Shown here: positions 8,299 to 17,150 of the stretch, one piece after another
Layout of the letters: each line of letters begins with the position of its first letter
Position numbering within the stretch: position 1 is the stretch's first letter
Assembly (NCBI RefSeq): GCF_001865675.1
Contig: NZ_CP011319.1
Span: forward strand, 5,518,001 to 5,582,000
DNA from: Janthinobacterium sp. 1_2014MBL_MicDiv
GTDB taxonomy: Bacteria; Pseudomonadota; Gammaproteobacteria; Burkholderiales; Burkholderiaceae_D
DNA: 64,000 bases
Direction: 5' to 3'
The notes under the pieces: generated by a model
Database searches by the model: none
Told to the model about the DNA's origin: nothing
Seen by the model: only the letters and a program-made list of their open reading frames with translations
Program-made: the position numbers and the translations under genes

Positions 8299-9087
8299 AT
8301 GCGTATTCATCTTTCACTGCTACTCGCCAGCTTGCTCCACGTCACTCTTGCGCTGGCGCAAACCGCGCCCGTGCCGCAGGTAAAAGTGGACGCCACGCGC
8401 GACCCCGTGGACAAGTCCTACCGCAAGATGCTGCAGGGCGTGGACCGCTTCGAGCGCGACCATGCGCTGGCGCCACAGGCCAGCCTGCGCTTTCGTCTGC
8501 TGCCGCGCCAGCCCGGCGTGGACATGACGGGCGTGCAGCTACGCATCGCCGGCGACACGGTCAGCATTCCCCTGCCCCTGGCCGACGACAACAGCTTTGC
8601 CCCCGTGCGCAATGCGCAGGCCGCGCGCGAGGATGCCGTGCTGATCGCCAACCGCAAGGCCACCACCATGAGCTGGCGCGCGCAGGTGATCACACCCGGC
8701 TTGCCGCCCGGCACGCGGCGCCTGGGCGACCTGCGCCTGGAATGCCGCGCCGGCATGGATTCCGGCCTGATCTCGAACGACCCGCAGATCATCGCCTGGC
8801 TCTCCAGCATGCTCTACAGCACGGACAAGGTGTGTTCCGAGCCGGACGGCAACTATTTATTCTTCACGGAGCGGCCCCTGTTCGGCGTCACCCTCGTGCA
8901 TGGCGAGCGCCGCCTGGCCCTGCCCTTCACCATGCTGTACGCGGGCGGCGAACAAACCCCGGCCTCGCTGCCCTATTGCGATTGCCAGGTCTTGCTTGAC
9001 CGCACGTATTACGCGCCCCTGTGGGACGCCGGCTGGCCCGACGATACCTTGCTGGAATTTACTTACATGGACGAGGTGGCGCCATGA
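8299..9087 (+). CDS. Secreted protein of unknown function
   Basis: The 262-residue product starts with a clear signal peptide (MRIHLSLLLASLLHVTLALA, cut before QTAP). The mature part has 'DKSYRKMLQGVDRFERDHAL' and then looks mostly beta-rich. It contains four cysteines (in 'RLECRAG', 'DKVCSEP' and 'PYCDCQ') that could form disulfides in the periplasm. I do not recognise a family. The stop overlaps the start of the lipoprotein gene downstream by four bases, so the two are one transcription unit and probably act in the envelope. Confidence 0.75.
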   Translation: MRIHLSLLLASLLHVTLALAQTAPVPQVKVDATRDPVDKSYRKMLQGVDRFERDHALAPQASLRFRLLPRQPGVDMTGVQLRIAGDTVSIPLPLADDNSFAPVRNAQAAREDAVLIANRKATTMSWRAQVITPGLPPGTRRLGDLRLECRAGMDSGLISNDPQIIAWLSSMLYSTDKVCSEPDGNYLFFTERPLFGVTLVHGERRLALPFTMLYAGGEQTPASLPYCDCQVLLDRTYYAPLWDAGWPDDTLLEFTYMDEVAP

Positions 9088-9392
9088 AGTGGCTGACCGT
9101 ATGTGCCCTGGCATTGCTGGCCGCCTGTTCCGGCACACGTGCCTTGCAGGCAAGCAGAAGCGTACCGTACGCAACGCTGGAGCAGACGGTGCAGCCGGGC
9201 AGCAGCACGCGCGAGCAGGTGCGCGCCGCGCTCGGCGAAAGCACGTCCATCCGTTTCGACAGCGGCAATGAAGTGTGGATGTACACCTACCCGGCCACCT
9301 CGGGCGCGCAGGGCGAATATGTCATTCTGTTTGGCGGGGATGGTGTGGTGAAGAAGGTGCGCAGCGCAGAGGTGTACCGGCCACAGAAGTGA
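9084..9392 (+). CDS. Small BamE/SmpA-like outer membrane lipoprotein
   Basis: The 102-residue product has a lipoprotein signal with lipobox LLAAC at residues 12-16. The rest resembles the SmpA/OmlA (BamE-like) fold: 'VQPGSSTREQVRAALGES' is the typical helix after a G-x-S/T-x-x-x-V/L turn, followed by beta strands 'EVWMYTYP' and 'YVILFGGDGVVKKV'. It is probably anchored to the inner leaflet of the outer membrane. It is not likely to be the BamE of the Bam complex itself, as the context is different. It overlaps the previous gene by four bases. Confidence 0.75.
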   Translation: MKWLTVCALALLAACSGTRALQASRSVPYATLEQTVQPGSSTREQVRAALGESTSIRFDSGNEVWMYTYPATSGAQGEYVILFGGDGVVKKVRSAEVYRPQK

Positions 9393-9425
9393 GCCCGCCA
9401 GCGGTGCGCTGGCGGGGCAGTCATG

Positions 9426-11081
9426 CTAGCGTGCCTTCAGCAAGGCGCGCGACGCCATGCCGGCGCCCACGCTGCGGCCCACGCCCGTGGCCTTGCGCTT
9501 GGGCGAGGCTTTCAGCTTGAAGATGCCAATCGACTGGGCCACGCTGTTGGTGCGCTGCGCCAGGTTGGCCGCCGCCGCCGCGGCCTCTTCCACCAGCGCC
9601 GCGTTCTGCTGCGTGATGCCATCCATGTGGATGACGGCCTGGTTGACCTGACCGATGCCCTGGTTCTGCTCGCGCGTGGTGGAGGAAATCTCGTCCATCA
9701 CTTCCGTCACGCGGGCCACCGAGGCGATCACTTCCGTCATGGTGGCGCCCGCATTGCTGGTCAGCACGCTGCCCGCGTTCACGGTGGCGATCGAATGGTC
9801 GATCAGGTTCTTTACTTCCTTGGCCGCCGTTGCCGAGCGCTGCGCCAGGCTGCGCACTTCGCCGGCCACGACGGCAAAGCCGCGCCCGTGCTCGCCCGCG
9901 CGGGCCGCTTCCACGGCCGCGTTCAAGGCCAGGATATTCGTCTGGAAGGCGATGCCGTCGATGAGACCGATAATATCGAGAATCTTGCGCGACGAAGTGC
10001 TGATCTCGTCCATCGTCGTGACGACTTCGCTGACGATGGTGCCGCCCTTGGCGGCGATGGTCGACGCCTGCGCCGCCAGGTCGTTGGCCGTCGCCACGTG
10101 GTCGGCGCTGTTTTGCACGGTGGACGTCAGTTCTTCCATGCTGGCCGCCGTCTGCTCGAGGCTGGACGCCTGCGATTCCGTGCGGCTGGACAGGTCCATA
10201 TTGCCCGTGGCAATTTCAGCCGTGGTGATGCGGATATCCTCGAAGTTGGCGCGCACGTCGCCAATGATGCTGTGCAGGTTGATATTCGTCTGGCGCAAGG
10301 CGGCCATCAATTGACCCATGTCATCATCGCGCACCTTCTCGATGACTCCCGTCAAGTCGCCGCCCGCCATCTTGCGCGCCACCGTGATGGCGTCGCCCAG
10401 CGGCGCGACGAGGGAATTGTGCAGATGGGCCCAGAAATACAGCATCAGCGCCACGGCGGCGGCGGCGGCGCCGCTGAGCCAGCTGCGCGTGGCCGTGCTC
10501 GTGTCGCCGTCGATATTCCACACGGCGCAGCCGAGGATGGCCAGCACCACGCCAAACACGGCGCAATGCAGGGCGATATCCTGCGACAGGCTCAGCTTGC
10601 GCCATTCGGCCAGCTTGGCGGCCCAGCCCTGGCGCACGACGCGGCCATTGCGGATCGCCAGGTTGCCGGCATTGCCGTCCTTGAAACTTTTGTATAGCGC
10701 CGCCGCTTCGTTGATCTGCTCGCGCGTGGGCTTGGTGCGCACGGACATATAGCCGATCGGGCGGCCATTTTCGATGACGGGCGTGATATTCGCGAAGACC
10801 CAGTAGAAGTCGCCATTCTTGCAGCGGTTCTTGACCATGCCGGTCCACGGCATGCCGCTCTTGATCGTCTCCCACAGGTCGGCGAATGCTTCGACCGGCA
10901 TATCGGGATGACGCAGGATATTCTGTGGCGCACCCAGCAATTCCATTTCGGAGAAACCGCTGACCTCAATGAAATACTGATTGGCGTAATTGATGTTTCC
11001 CTGTAAATCCGTGGTGGAAACAATCGTCATGCCTTCATTTAATACGTATTCATTCTGCGTGATAGGCGTGTTGACCCGCAT
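9426..11081 (-). CDS. Aer-like methyl-accepting chemotaxis protein with PAS domain
   Basis: The 551-residue product opens with 'MRVNTPITQNEYVLNEG', typical of Aer-type receptors. A PAS domain follows ('NINYANQYFIEVSGFSEMEL', 'KNGDFYWVFANITPV') over residues 20-130. Two membrane segments lie around 175-215, then a HAMP linker and the MCP signalling hairpin with 'GRGFAVVAGEVRSLAQRSA'. Aer senses redox state or energy through FAD in the PAS domain and signals through CheW-CheA. The start at 11081 has a strong ribosome binding site (AGAGGAG, 6-base spacing), so an in-frame ATG 24 bases upstream is rejected. No other chemotaxis gene is nearby. Confidence 0.92.
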   Translation of the reverse strand: MRVNTPITQNEYVLNEGMTIVSTTDLQGNINYANQYFIEVSGFSEMELLGAPQNILRHPDMPVEAFADLWETIKSGMPWTGMVKNRCKNGDFYWVFANITPVIENGRPIGYMSVRTKPTREQINEAAALYKSFKDGNAGNLAIRNGRVVRQGWAAKLAEWRKLSLSQDIALHCAVFGVVLAILGCAVWNIDGDTSTATRSWLSGAAAAAVALMLYFWAHLHNSLVAPLGDAITVARKMAGGDLTGVIEKVRDDDMGQLMAALRQTNINLHSIIGDVRANFEDIRITTAEIATGNMDLSSRTESQASSLEQTAASMEELTSTVQNSADHVATANDLAAQASTIAAKGGTIVSEVVTTMDEISTSSRKILDIIGLIDGIAFQTNILALNAAVEAARAGEHGRGFAVVAGEVRSLAQRSATAAKEVKNLIDHSIATVNAGSVLTSNAGATMTEVIASVARVTEVMDEISSTTREQNQGIGQVNQAVIHMDGITQQNAALVEEAAAAAANLAQRTNSVAQSIGIFKLKASPKRKATGVGRSVGAGMASRALLKAR

Positions 11082-11522
11082 CCGTCGCTCCTCTATTTTT
11101 TTCAACTAGCATAACAAAAAGATAAAAACAATATACCACATCAAGCAGCAGCGAGATATCGCCGAGATGACAGTGACGCCCGTCAAACAATACAATAAAA
11201 ATCAATTATTTTATGTTTTAGGATTTACTTTGATTCAACTTGATTGATTTTATTGAAATGCAAAATTTTAATGGCGCGCGTATGAAATAATTAATTGAAA
11301 ATTATTTATTGTTGTCGCAGGCGATAAAGACGGCGCATCGGCCGATAAAAAGACGGCGATGTGCTGCCGCAATGGCGGCACGCGCAGACACCTGCCAGCC
11401 AGCATAACGCGGCGACAAGGTTCGTTTCTTGAGGGAAAATAAAAAACTGGCGCAAACGCGCCAGCCAGGGATCTGTCTCCAATCCGCGACACAGGCGCCG
11501 GGGAGGCGCCTGCGGGGATGGA
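11082..11522. other. Long AT-rich intergenic region
   Basis: This stretch of about 440 bases holds no convincing gene. Bases 11100-11310 are much richer in A and T than the rest of the window and should contain the promoter of the chemoreceptor gene. Bases 11437-11512 hold hairpins that end the helicase transcript. A short frame at about 11268-11492 on the minus strand has no ribosome binding site and reads as non-coding. Confidence 0.6.
11437..11464 (-). terminator. Rho-independent terminator of the helicase gene
   Basis: On the minus strand a 7-base-pair stem (CTGGCGC, loop GTTT, GCGCCAG) is followed by TTTTTTATTTT. It lies about 60 bases beyond the stop of the DEAD-box gene. A second perfect 8-base-pair stem at 11492-11512 (CAGGCGCC/GGCGCCTG) lies closer to the stop but has no T run. 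Confidence 0.8.
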
Positions 11523-13667
11523 TTACTTAAAGGTCTTGCGCGGCGACTTCGGACGCGGTGGCGCAGGCTTGCGCTCCGTCGTGCCATCGTCGAGGCTGAT
11601 GCGCAGCTTCTGGCCCGAGACGACGACCGATTTCAGGTGGTCGAGGATTTCCGGCGGCATGCCTTCCGGCAAGTCCAGCACGCTGTAATTGTCGAAGATG
11701 TCGATGCGGCCGATATGCTTGGCTTCCAGGTTCGCTTCGTTGGCGATGGCGCCGACGATATTGCTTGGCGTCACGGCGTGCTCGCGGCCCACTTCGATGC
11801 GGTACGCCGTCACGCCCGGGCGTGGACGTTCCTTCTTCGGTGCGCGCACTGGCGCATCGCCCGCGTCGGCCGGTGCATCCTTGAATGCGGGCGCCGACTT
11901 GGCGGCGAACGGCTTGCGCGGCGCGGCTGGCGGCGCCAGGTCCGGTGCATCGCCATCGCGGCTGATGCGCAGTTGCTGGCCCGCCACCCACACGGTCTTC
12001 AGCTGGTCCAGCAATTCTTTCGGCATGCTGTCTGGCAAATCCAGGACGCTGTAGTCGTCATAGATTTCGATGCGGCCGATGTTTTTCGAATCGATGCCCG
12101 CTTCGTTGGCGATGGCGCCGACGATATTGCCCGGTTTGACGCCATGTTGATGACCTACCTCAATACGGAAAGTCTGCATGCCGGCGTCGGCTGGACGCGA
12201 AATGCGTTCCTTTTTCGGGAAGGCCGGGCGTTCGCTGCGCTCGTTGCGGTCGAAACGGTCGCCGCGTTCCGGACGGTCGTTGCGTTCGAAGCGGTCTTGG
12301 CGCACGGGACGGTCATCCTGCCACGTGGCTTGCTCGCGCGCCTTGTTCTTGTCCAGCAACAAAGGCACATTGCCACGCGCCATCTTCGCCAGGGCGGCGG
12401 CGATTTCGATGGCAGGGATATTCTGTTCGCGCTCGAAATCCTCGATCAGCGACTGGAACTGCTCCAGTTCGCCCAGGGCCAGGGTTTCGCTGATCTGTTC
12501 CTTGAACTTGGCGATACGCACGTCGTTGACGGCCTGGATCGTTGGCAGTTCCAGCATGCCGATCGGCTGGCGGGTCGAGCGTTCGATGGCTTTCAACAAG
12601 TTCTTTTCACGCGGAGTGATGAACAAAATCGCTTCGCCGCTGCGGCCGGCGCGGCCCGTGCGGCCGATGCGGTGGGTGTAGCTTTCCGGATCGTGCGGCA
12701 CGTCGTAGTTGACGACGTGGCTGATGCGCTCGACGTCCAGGCCGCGGGCGGCCACGTCGGTTGCGACCAAAATGTCGATCTTGCCGTCTTTCAACTGCTG
12801 GATCGTGCGCTCGCGCTGCGCTTGCTGGATGTCGCCATTGATGGCGGCAGCCGAGAAACCGCGCGCCTGCAGCTTGCCGGCCAGCTCTTCCGTACCCAGC
12901 TTGGTGCGGGCGAAGATGATCATGCCGTCGAACGCTTCCGCTTCCAGGATGCGGGTCAGCGCGTCGAGCTTGTGCATGCCCGACACCAGCCAGTAGCGCT
13001 GGCGGATGTTGTCGGCCGTGCCCGTCTTGGCGGCGACCGTCACTTCGGCCGGATTGACCAGGTAGGTCGTGGCGATGCGCTTGATGACGGAAGGCATGGT
13101 GGCCGAGAACAGGGCCGTTTGATGGCCTTCCGGCGTTTCTTGCAAGATGCGTTCGACGTCGTCGATAAAGCCCATGCGCAGCATTTCATCGGCTTCGTCG
13201 AGTACCAGGGTTTTGAGCTTGGACAGGTCGAGCGACCCCTTGTCCAGGTGATCGATGACGCGGCCCGGCGTGCCGACGACGACGTGCACGCCGCGGCGCA
13301 GCGCCGACAGCTGCGGGCCGTAGCTTTGGCCGCCGTAGATCGGCAGCACGTGGAAGCCGGGAATGTGGGCGGCGTACACCTGGAACGCTTCGGCGACCTG
13401 GATGGCCAGTTCGCGCGTCGGTGCCAGGACCAGGGCTTGGGGTGAGCTTTGTTTCAGATCGATGCGCGACAGGATAGGCAAGGCGAAGGCGGCGGTCTTA
13501 CCCGTGCCCGTTTGCGCCTGGCCCAGCACGTCGCGGTTGGCGAGCAATAATGGAATCGTGGCCGCCTGGATAGGCGACGGTGTTTCGTAACCGACATCCT
13601 TGAGCGCGCGAACCAGCGGCTCGCTCAGTTGAAGGTCGGAAAATAAGGAAATTGGTGTATCAGACAT
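11523..13667 (-). CDS. deaD: DEAD-box RNA helicase with two DbpA-like RNA-binding domains
   Basis: The 714-residue product has the full helicase core: Q motif region 'PSPIQAATIPLLL', motif I 'AQTGTGKT', motif II 'DEAD', motif III 'SAT' and motif VI 'HRIGRTGRAGRSG', in residues 1-370. A charged stretch rich in R, D and E follows ('FERNDRPERGDRFDRNE'). Then come two similar DbpA-type RNA-binding domains, each with 'NIVGAIANEA' and 'YSVLDLP', near residues 500-575 and 630-705. DeaD/CsdA unwinds RNA during ribosome assembly and mRNA decay, especially in the cold. Most relatives carry one such domain; here there are two. The start at 13667 is chosen by homology (MSDTPISLFSDL). The symbol is by similarity. 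Confidence 0.9.
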   Translation of the reverse strand: MSDTPISLFSDLQLSEPLVRALKDVGYETPSPIQAATIPLLLANRDVLGQAQTGTGKTAAFALPILSRIDLKQSSPQALVLAPTRELAIQVAEAFQVYAAHIPGFHVLPIYGGQSYGPQLSALRRGVHVVVGTPGRVIDHLDKGSLDLSKLKTLVLDEADEMLRMGFIDDVERILQETPEGHQTALFSATMPSVIKRIATTYLVNPAEVTVAAKTGTADNIRQRYWLVSGMHKLDALTRILEAEAFDGMIIFARTKLGTEELAGKLQARGFSAAAINGDIQQAQRERTIQQLKDGKIDILVATDVAARGLDVERISHVVNYDVPHDPESYTHRIGRTGRAGRSGEAILFITPREKNLLKAIERSTRQPIGMLELPTIQAVNDVRIAKFKEQISETLALGELEQFQSLIEDFEREQNIPAIEIAAALAKMARGNVPLLLDKNKAREQATWQDDRPVRQDRFERNDRPERGDRFDRNERSERPAFPKKERISRPADAGMQTFRIEVGHQHGVKPGNIVGAIANEAGIDSKNIGRIEIYDDYSVLDLPDSMPKELLDQLKTVWVAGQQLRISRDGDAPDLAPPAAPRKPFAAKSAPAFKDAPADAGDAPVRAPKKERPRPGVTAYRIEVGREHAVTPSNIVGAIANEANLEAKHIGRIDIFDNYSVLDLPEGMPPEILDHLKSVVVSGQKLRISLDDGTTERKPAPPRPKSPRKTFK

Positions 13668-13993
13668 GAAATCACTCACAAGTTCGCTCGAATCGCCCAA
13701 TGCGAAAGAGTGTAGCCGCTAGTTTACTCTTTACTGGACCTTACCGGGTGGCTGGAGGCCGCAGAACGCCGTTTTTTGCGGCATATCGGCCGAAAAAACC
13801 CGGAAACATCGGCGATCCGCACGCAATTGGCGCGTGCTTTTACCAATATTGAACGATATATAACAATACGGCGGCTACGTAAATTCCAGACTGCAACACT
13901 CATGGCGAACACGGCGCCAGGCACGGTCCCGGCCATGGCGATAGAGTAAGATTGCCGCTGCTTTGCTTTCCCGTATTCACTTTTGGAGTTGTC
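13668..13993. other. Divergent intergenic region with hairpin-forming sequence
   Basis: This 326-base gap separates the helicase gene from the M28 peptidase gene and should contain both promoters. Near 13773-13798 the sequence TTTTTTGCGGC-ATATC-GGCCGAAAAAA can form a long imperfect stem, which would lie in the 5' leader of the helicase mRNA if transcription starts upstream. Long structured leaders are known for cold-shock helicases, but that link is inference. No gene was seen here. Confidence 0.4.
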
Positions 13994-15610
13994 ATGCGTT
14001 CCACCTTTGTCCTCGCCGCCAGCCTGCTCGGCACGGCTGCCCTCGCCCAACCGCTCGTCGCCGAAGCGCCGCTGCGCGCCCATCTGTCCTTCCTGGCCGA
14101 CGATTTACTGGAAGGACGCGGCACGGGCCAGCGCGGCGGCGACCTGGCCGTGCGCTACCTGGAAACGCAGGCGGCCGTGATCGGCTTGCAGCCCTTGCAG
14201 GACGGCACCTACCGCCAGGCGCTGACCATCGTCGGCAGCAAGGCCTTGCCATCGAGCACAGTGACCTTCAGCGCGGGCGGCAAGACCTTGTCTCCCGCCT
14301 TCGGCAAGGACATCGTCTTTGGCGCCGCCAACGGCCAGGAAAAGGTCGCGTTCGACGCACCCGTCGTGTTTGCCGGTTACGGCATCCGCGCGCCCGAGGA
14401 ACGCTGGGACGATTTCAAGGGCGTCGACCTGAAGGGCAAGCTCGTCGTCATGATGGTCAACGACCCGCAGCCGACCGCCGCCGAGCCGCAGCGCTTTGCC
14501 GGCAAGTCGCTGACCTATTACGGCCGCTGGGTCTACAAGTACGAGGAAGCGCTGCGCCAGGGCGCCGCCGGCGTGCTGCTGATCCACACGACGGCGTCCG
14601 CGTCGTATCCGTGGTCGGTGCCGGCCAACGGTTTCGGCCATGAACGCTTCAGCCTGGCTGGCGCGGGCAACGCCATGGAAGGCTGGCTGCAGGAAGACAT
14701 GGCGCGCGCCCTGTTCCAGCAAGCCGGGCAAGACCTGGACGCCCTGCGCGCGCAGGCCGAAACGCGCGACTTCCGCCCCGTGGCGCTGGACGCCACGGTG
14801 AAAGTCCGGCTCGACAGCCAGATCCGCAGCATCGAACAATTCAACGTGGCCGGCATCGTGCCCGGCACCGACCCGAAGCTGAAGGACGAAGCCGTGATTT
14901 ACTCGGCGCACTGGGACCATCTGGGCAAGGATGATGCAGGCAGCGTCCGCGCCGGCCAGAGCGACCATATCTACAACGGCGCCATCGACAACGCCTCGGG
15001 CGCGGCTGCCCTGCTGGCGATGGCGCAAGTGGCCGTGAACCAGCCGGCGCGCCGCACGCAGATCTTCCTGTGGCCGGCCGGCGAGGAAACGGGCATGCTG
15101 GGCAGCACGGCCTACACGCGCAATCCGCTGTGGCCGCTGGCCAAGACGGCCGCCGACCTGAACCTGGACAGCATGAACTTCGTCGGCAAGACGCATGACA
15201 TCGGCGTGGCCGGCGCCGAGCGCAGCAGCCTGTACGCGAGCGCCGGCAAGGTGGCCAAGCGCATGGGCTTGCGCCTGGCACCGACCATTCCCGACCTGTC
15301 CGGCGCCTTTTACCGGGCCGACCACTTCGCGTTCGCCAAGGCCGGCGTGCCCGCCTTCAACGTGGGCTCGGCCGTGTTTTCCGGCGACGGTTCGTTCGAC
15401 TTCGTCCGGCAGCCGAAGGAATCCAGCGAGCGCCTCGTCGCGTTCAAGAAGGATTACCACCAGGTCACGGACGAGTACAAGCCGTCGTGGGATCTGTCGG
15501 GCATGGTGCAGCAGGCGCAATTCACCCTGAATCTCGGCTATGAAGTGGCAAATGAGAAGAACTTGCCTACATGGAACAAAGGCGAGGCGTTTGGCAAGGT
15601 GAAGCGCTAA
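13994..15610 (+). CDS. M28-family zinc aminopeptidase with PA domain, secreted
   Basis: The 538-residue product has a signal peptide (MRSTFVLAASLLGTAALA). A protease-associated insert lies in residues 120-240 ('FAGYGIRAPEERWDDFKGVD'). The C-terminal M28 catalytic domain holds the expected metal ligands and acid: His in 'SAHWDHLG', Asp in 'IDNASGAAALL', the Glu pair in 'AGEETGMLGS', Asp in 'LNLDSMNF' and a final His in 'YRADHFAFAKAG'. Such enzymes remove N-terminal residues from peptides in the periplasm or outside the cell. The start at 13994 has the ribosome binding site GGAG; an upstream in-frame ATG would spoil the signal peptide. A strong hairpin terminator follows. Confidence 0.92.
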   Translation: MRSTFVLAASLLGTAALAQPLVAEAPLRAHLSFLADDLLEGRGTGQRGGDLAVRYLETQAAVIGLQPLQDGTYRQALTIVGSKALPSSTVTFSAGGKTLSPAFGKDIVFGAANGQEKVAFDAPVVFAGYGIRAPEERWDDFKGVDLKGKLVVMMVNDPQPTAAEPQRFAGKSLTYYGRWVYKYEEALRQGAAGVLLIHTTASASYPWSVPANGFGHERFSLAGAGNAMEGWLQEDMARALFQQAGQDLDALRAQAETRDFRPVALDATVKVRLDSQIRSIEQFNVAGIVPGTDPKLKDEAVIYSAHWDHLGKDDAGSVRAGQSDHIYNGAIDNASGAAALLAMAQVAVNQPARRTQIFLWPAGEETGMLGSTAYTRNPLWPLAKTAADLNLDSMNFVGKTHDIGVAGAERSSLYASAGKVAKRMGLRLAPTIPDLSGAFYRADHFAFAKAGVPAFNVGSAVFSGDGSFDFVRQPKESSERLVAFKKDYHQVTDEYKPSWDLSGMVQQAQFTLNLGYEVANEKNLPTWNKGEAFGKVKR

Positions 15611-15623
15611 GGGTTCCTGAAAT

Positions 15624-15655
15624 AAAAAAACACCGGCCTGTGCCGGTGTTTTTTT
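15624..15655. terminator. Rho-independent terminator (bidirectional)
   Basis: AAAAAAA-CACCGGC, loop CTGT, GCCGGTG-TTTTTTT forms a 7-base-pair GC stem extended by A-T pairs, 13 bases after the M28 peptidase stop. The A run on the left makes it able to work for the opposing SRPBCC transcript as well. Confidence 0.93.
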
Positions 15656-15757
15656 AAGCGTGCAGGACAAAATATTCAGGGCCAGGCGTGTTGCCGAAGA
15701 CAGTACGCATGTACGGCAAGGCAACGCAACAACGCCATGGACTGTTTGTCAGGCGCT

Positions 15758-16174
15758 CTAGATCGCCATGATGCGTTTCAGGTCGACGAACGCCGTCTCG
15801 TACAGATGCTGGAAGGCGCCCACCATGACCTCTTCCACGCCTTCGGCCGCGTCGAACTCGCCCGACCACTCCGCCACGCACACATCCGCGCCCGGCTCGC
15901 CCGTGACGCGCAGGGTGGAACGGTAATTCTTGACGGGGATCGGGCCCGAGACGATGGTGTAGCTATAGCTCTTGTCCGCCTCGCTGTAGCTTTGCAGGCG
16001 TTCGGCGATGACGGCGCCGTCCGTGGTCTTCAGGCGGCGCACGCGGCCGCCATGTTCGGACAGGCTGGTCTTGATCGAGCTCGACCATTCAGCCAGCGAC
16101 TGGAAGCCGCCGATAAAATCCCACACGCGTTCGGCGCTTGCCGCCAATGTTACAGAAACAATTACTTGGGCCAT
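15758..16174 (-). CDS. SRPBCC-family (polyketide cyclase/dehydrase-like) protein
   Basis: The 138-residue product begins 'MAQVIVSVTLAASAERVWDFIGGFQSL', the typical first strand and helix of the START/Bet v1-like fold. It continues with 'ERLQSYSEADKSYSYTIVSGPIPVKNYRSTL' and ends in the long C-terminal helix. Proteins of this group bind hydrophobic ligands in a deep cavity; a few are cyclases, most have no known reaction. There is no signal peptide, so it is cytoplasmic. It is transcribed with the same polarity as the dienelactone hydrolase gene, with a 152-base gap. Confidence 0.85.
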   Translation of the reverse strand: MAQVIVSVTLAASAERVWDFIGGFQSLAEWSSSIKTSLSEHGGRVRRLKTTDGAVIAERLQSYSEADKSYSYTIVSGPIPVKNYRSTLRVTGEPGADVCVAEWSGEFDAAEGVEEVMVGAFQHLYETAFVDLKRIMAI

Positions 16175-16326
16175 CTTTAATTCGGTTCCTCATCCAGGTT
16201 TGCCGGGCGTGGCGCCCGGCCGGCCGGAGTTGCCCGGCACAGCCGCTATTTTAGCGCCCATGCGGCTTCGCTGCTGGGCGCGTATCGACATGGACGTGGG
16301 CAGCCGGCCGGCCTGGTGCGGCAGTC

Positions 16327-17025
16327 TTACAGGTTTTCCGCGAGGAAAATCAAGGAATTGCCATGCGCCAGGGCGGCGGCGCGCTGCTGGTAGCTGTCGC
16401 GGTGGGTGCAGTTGAAACCATGCTCGGCGCCCGGATAGATATGGATTTCCACGTCTTGCCGGTCCTCGAAGCGCTCGGCGATCTTTTGCACGGCGTCCAT
16501 CGGGATATGGCTGTCCTGGCCGCCGAAATGCATCAGCAGCGGCACCTTGATCCGCTCAGCCAGGTCCAGCTTGTTCTGGATGCCGCCGCCGTAATACGCG
16601 ATGGCGACGTCGACCAGGCCCGCCGCGGCGGCCTGGAACGACAGCCGGCCGCCGAAGCAGTAGCCGACCGAGGCCAGCTTGCCCGTCACTTCCGGACGCG
16701 CGCGCAGGGCGGCGACGGTGGCGGCGATATCGCCCACGGCGTGCTCGTTGTCGGTCGCCTGCATCAGTTCGACGGCGCGCTTCCAGCCCGCCGCGTCATA
16801 GCCCAGCTCGATGTGCGCGCCGGCGCGCCAGAACAGGTCGGGCACCAGCACCACATAGCCATCGGCCGCGTACTGGTCGGCCACGGCGCGGATGTGCTCG
16901 TTGACGCCAAAGATTTCCTGCAACAGGATGATGGCCGGCCCCTTGCCGACGTGCGGCACGGCCAGGTAAGCCTGGAAGGTGCCGTCCGGGCCGGCGATGT
17001 CGATCCACTGCGAAGTTGTACTCAT
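16327..17025 (-). CDS. Dienelactone hydrolase-family protein
   Basis: The 232-residue product is an alpha/beta hydrolase of the dienelactone hydrolase type. The nucleophile is Cys123 in 'SVGYCFGGRL', with acid Asp in 'FGGQDSHIP', His in 'PGAEHGFNC' and the conserved Glu in 'LLQEIFGVN'. These residues form the family's Cys-His-Asp triad with its Glu switch. The classic reaction opens dienelactone in chloroaromatic breakdown, but many members act on other esters or lactones. No catechol pathway gene is near, so a general role is likely. Length is normal for the family. Confidence 0.92.
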   Translation of the reverse strand: MSTTSQWIDIAGPDGTFQAYLAVPHVGKGPAIILLQEIFGVNEHIRAVADQYAADGYVVLVPDLFWRAGAHIELGYDAAGWKRAVELMQATDNEHAVGDIAATVAALRARPEVTGKLASVGYCFGGRLSFQAAAAGLVDVAIAYYGGGIQNKLDLAERIKVPLLMHFGGQDSHIPMDAVQKIAERFEDRQDVEIHIYPGAEHGFNCTHRDSYQQRAAALAHGNSLIFLAENL

Positions 17026-17150
17026 GGAAACTCCTGTCTGAATGAGGGAAGGTGAGCGGGAATGCCACAGCCAGGCATGTTACTGGTTTTTCCCGCTTTC
17101 TGCCCCGGGCCGTCCCATGCGCACGATCTGCCTCAATACCACGCTACGCC

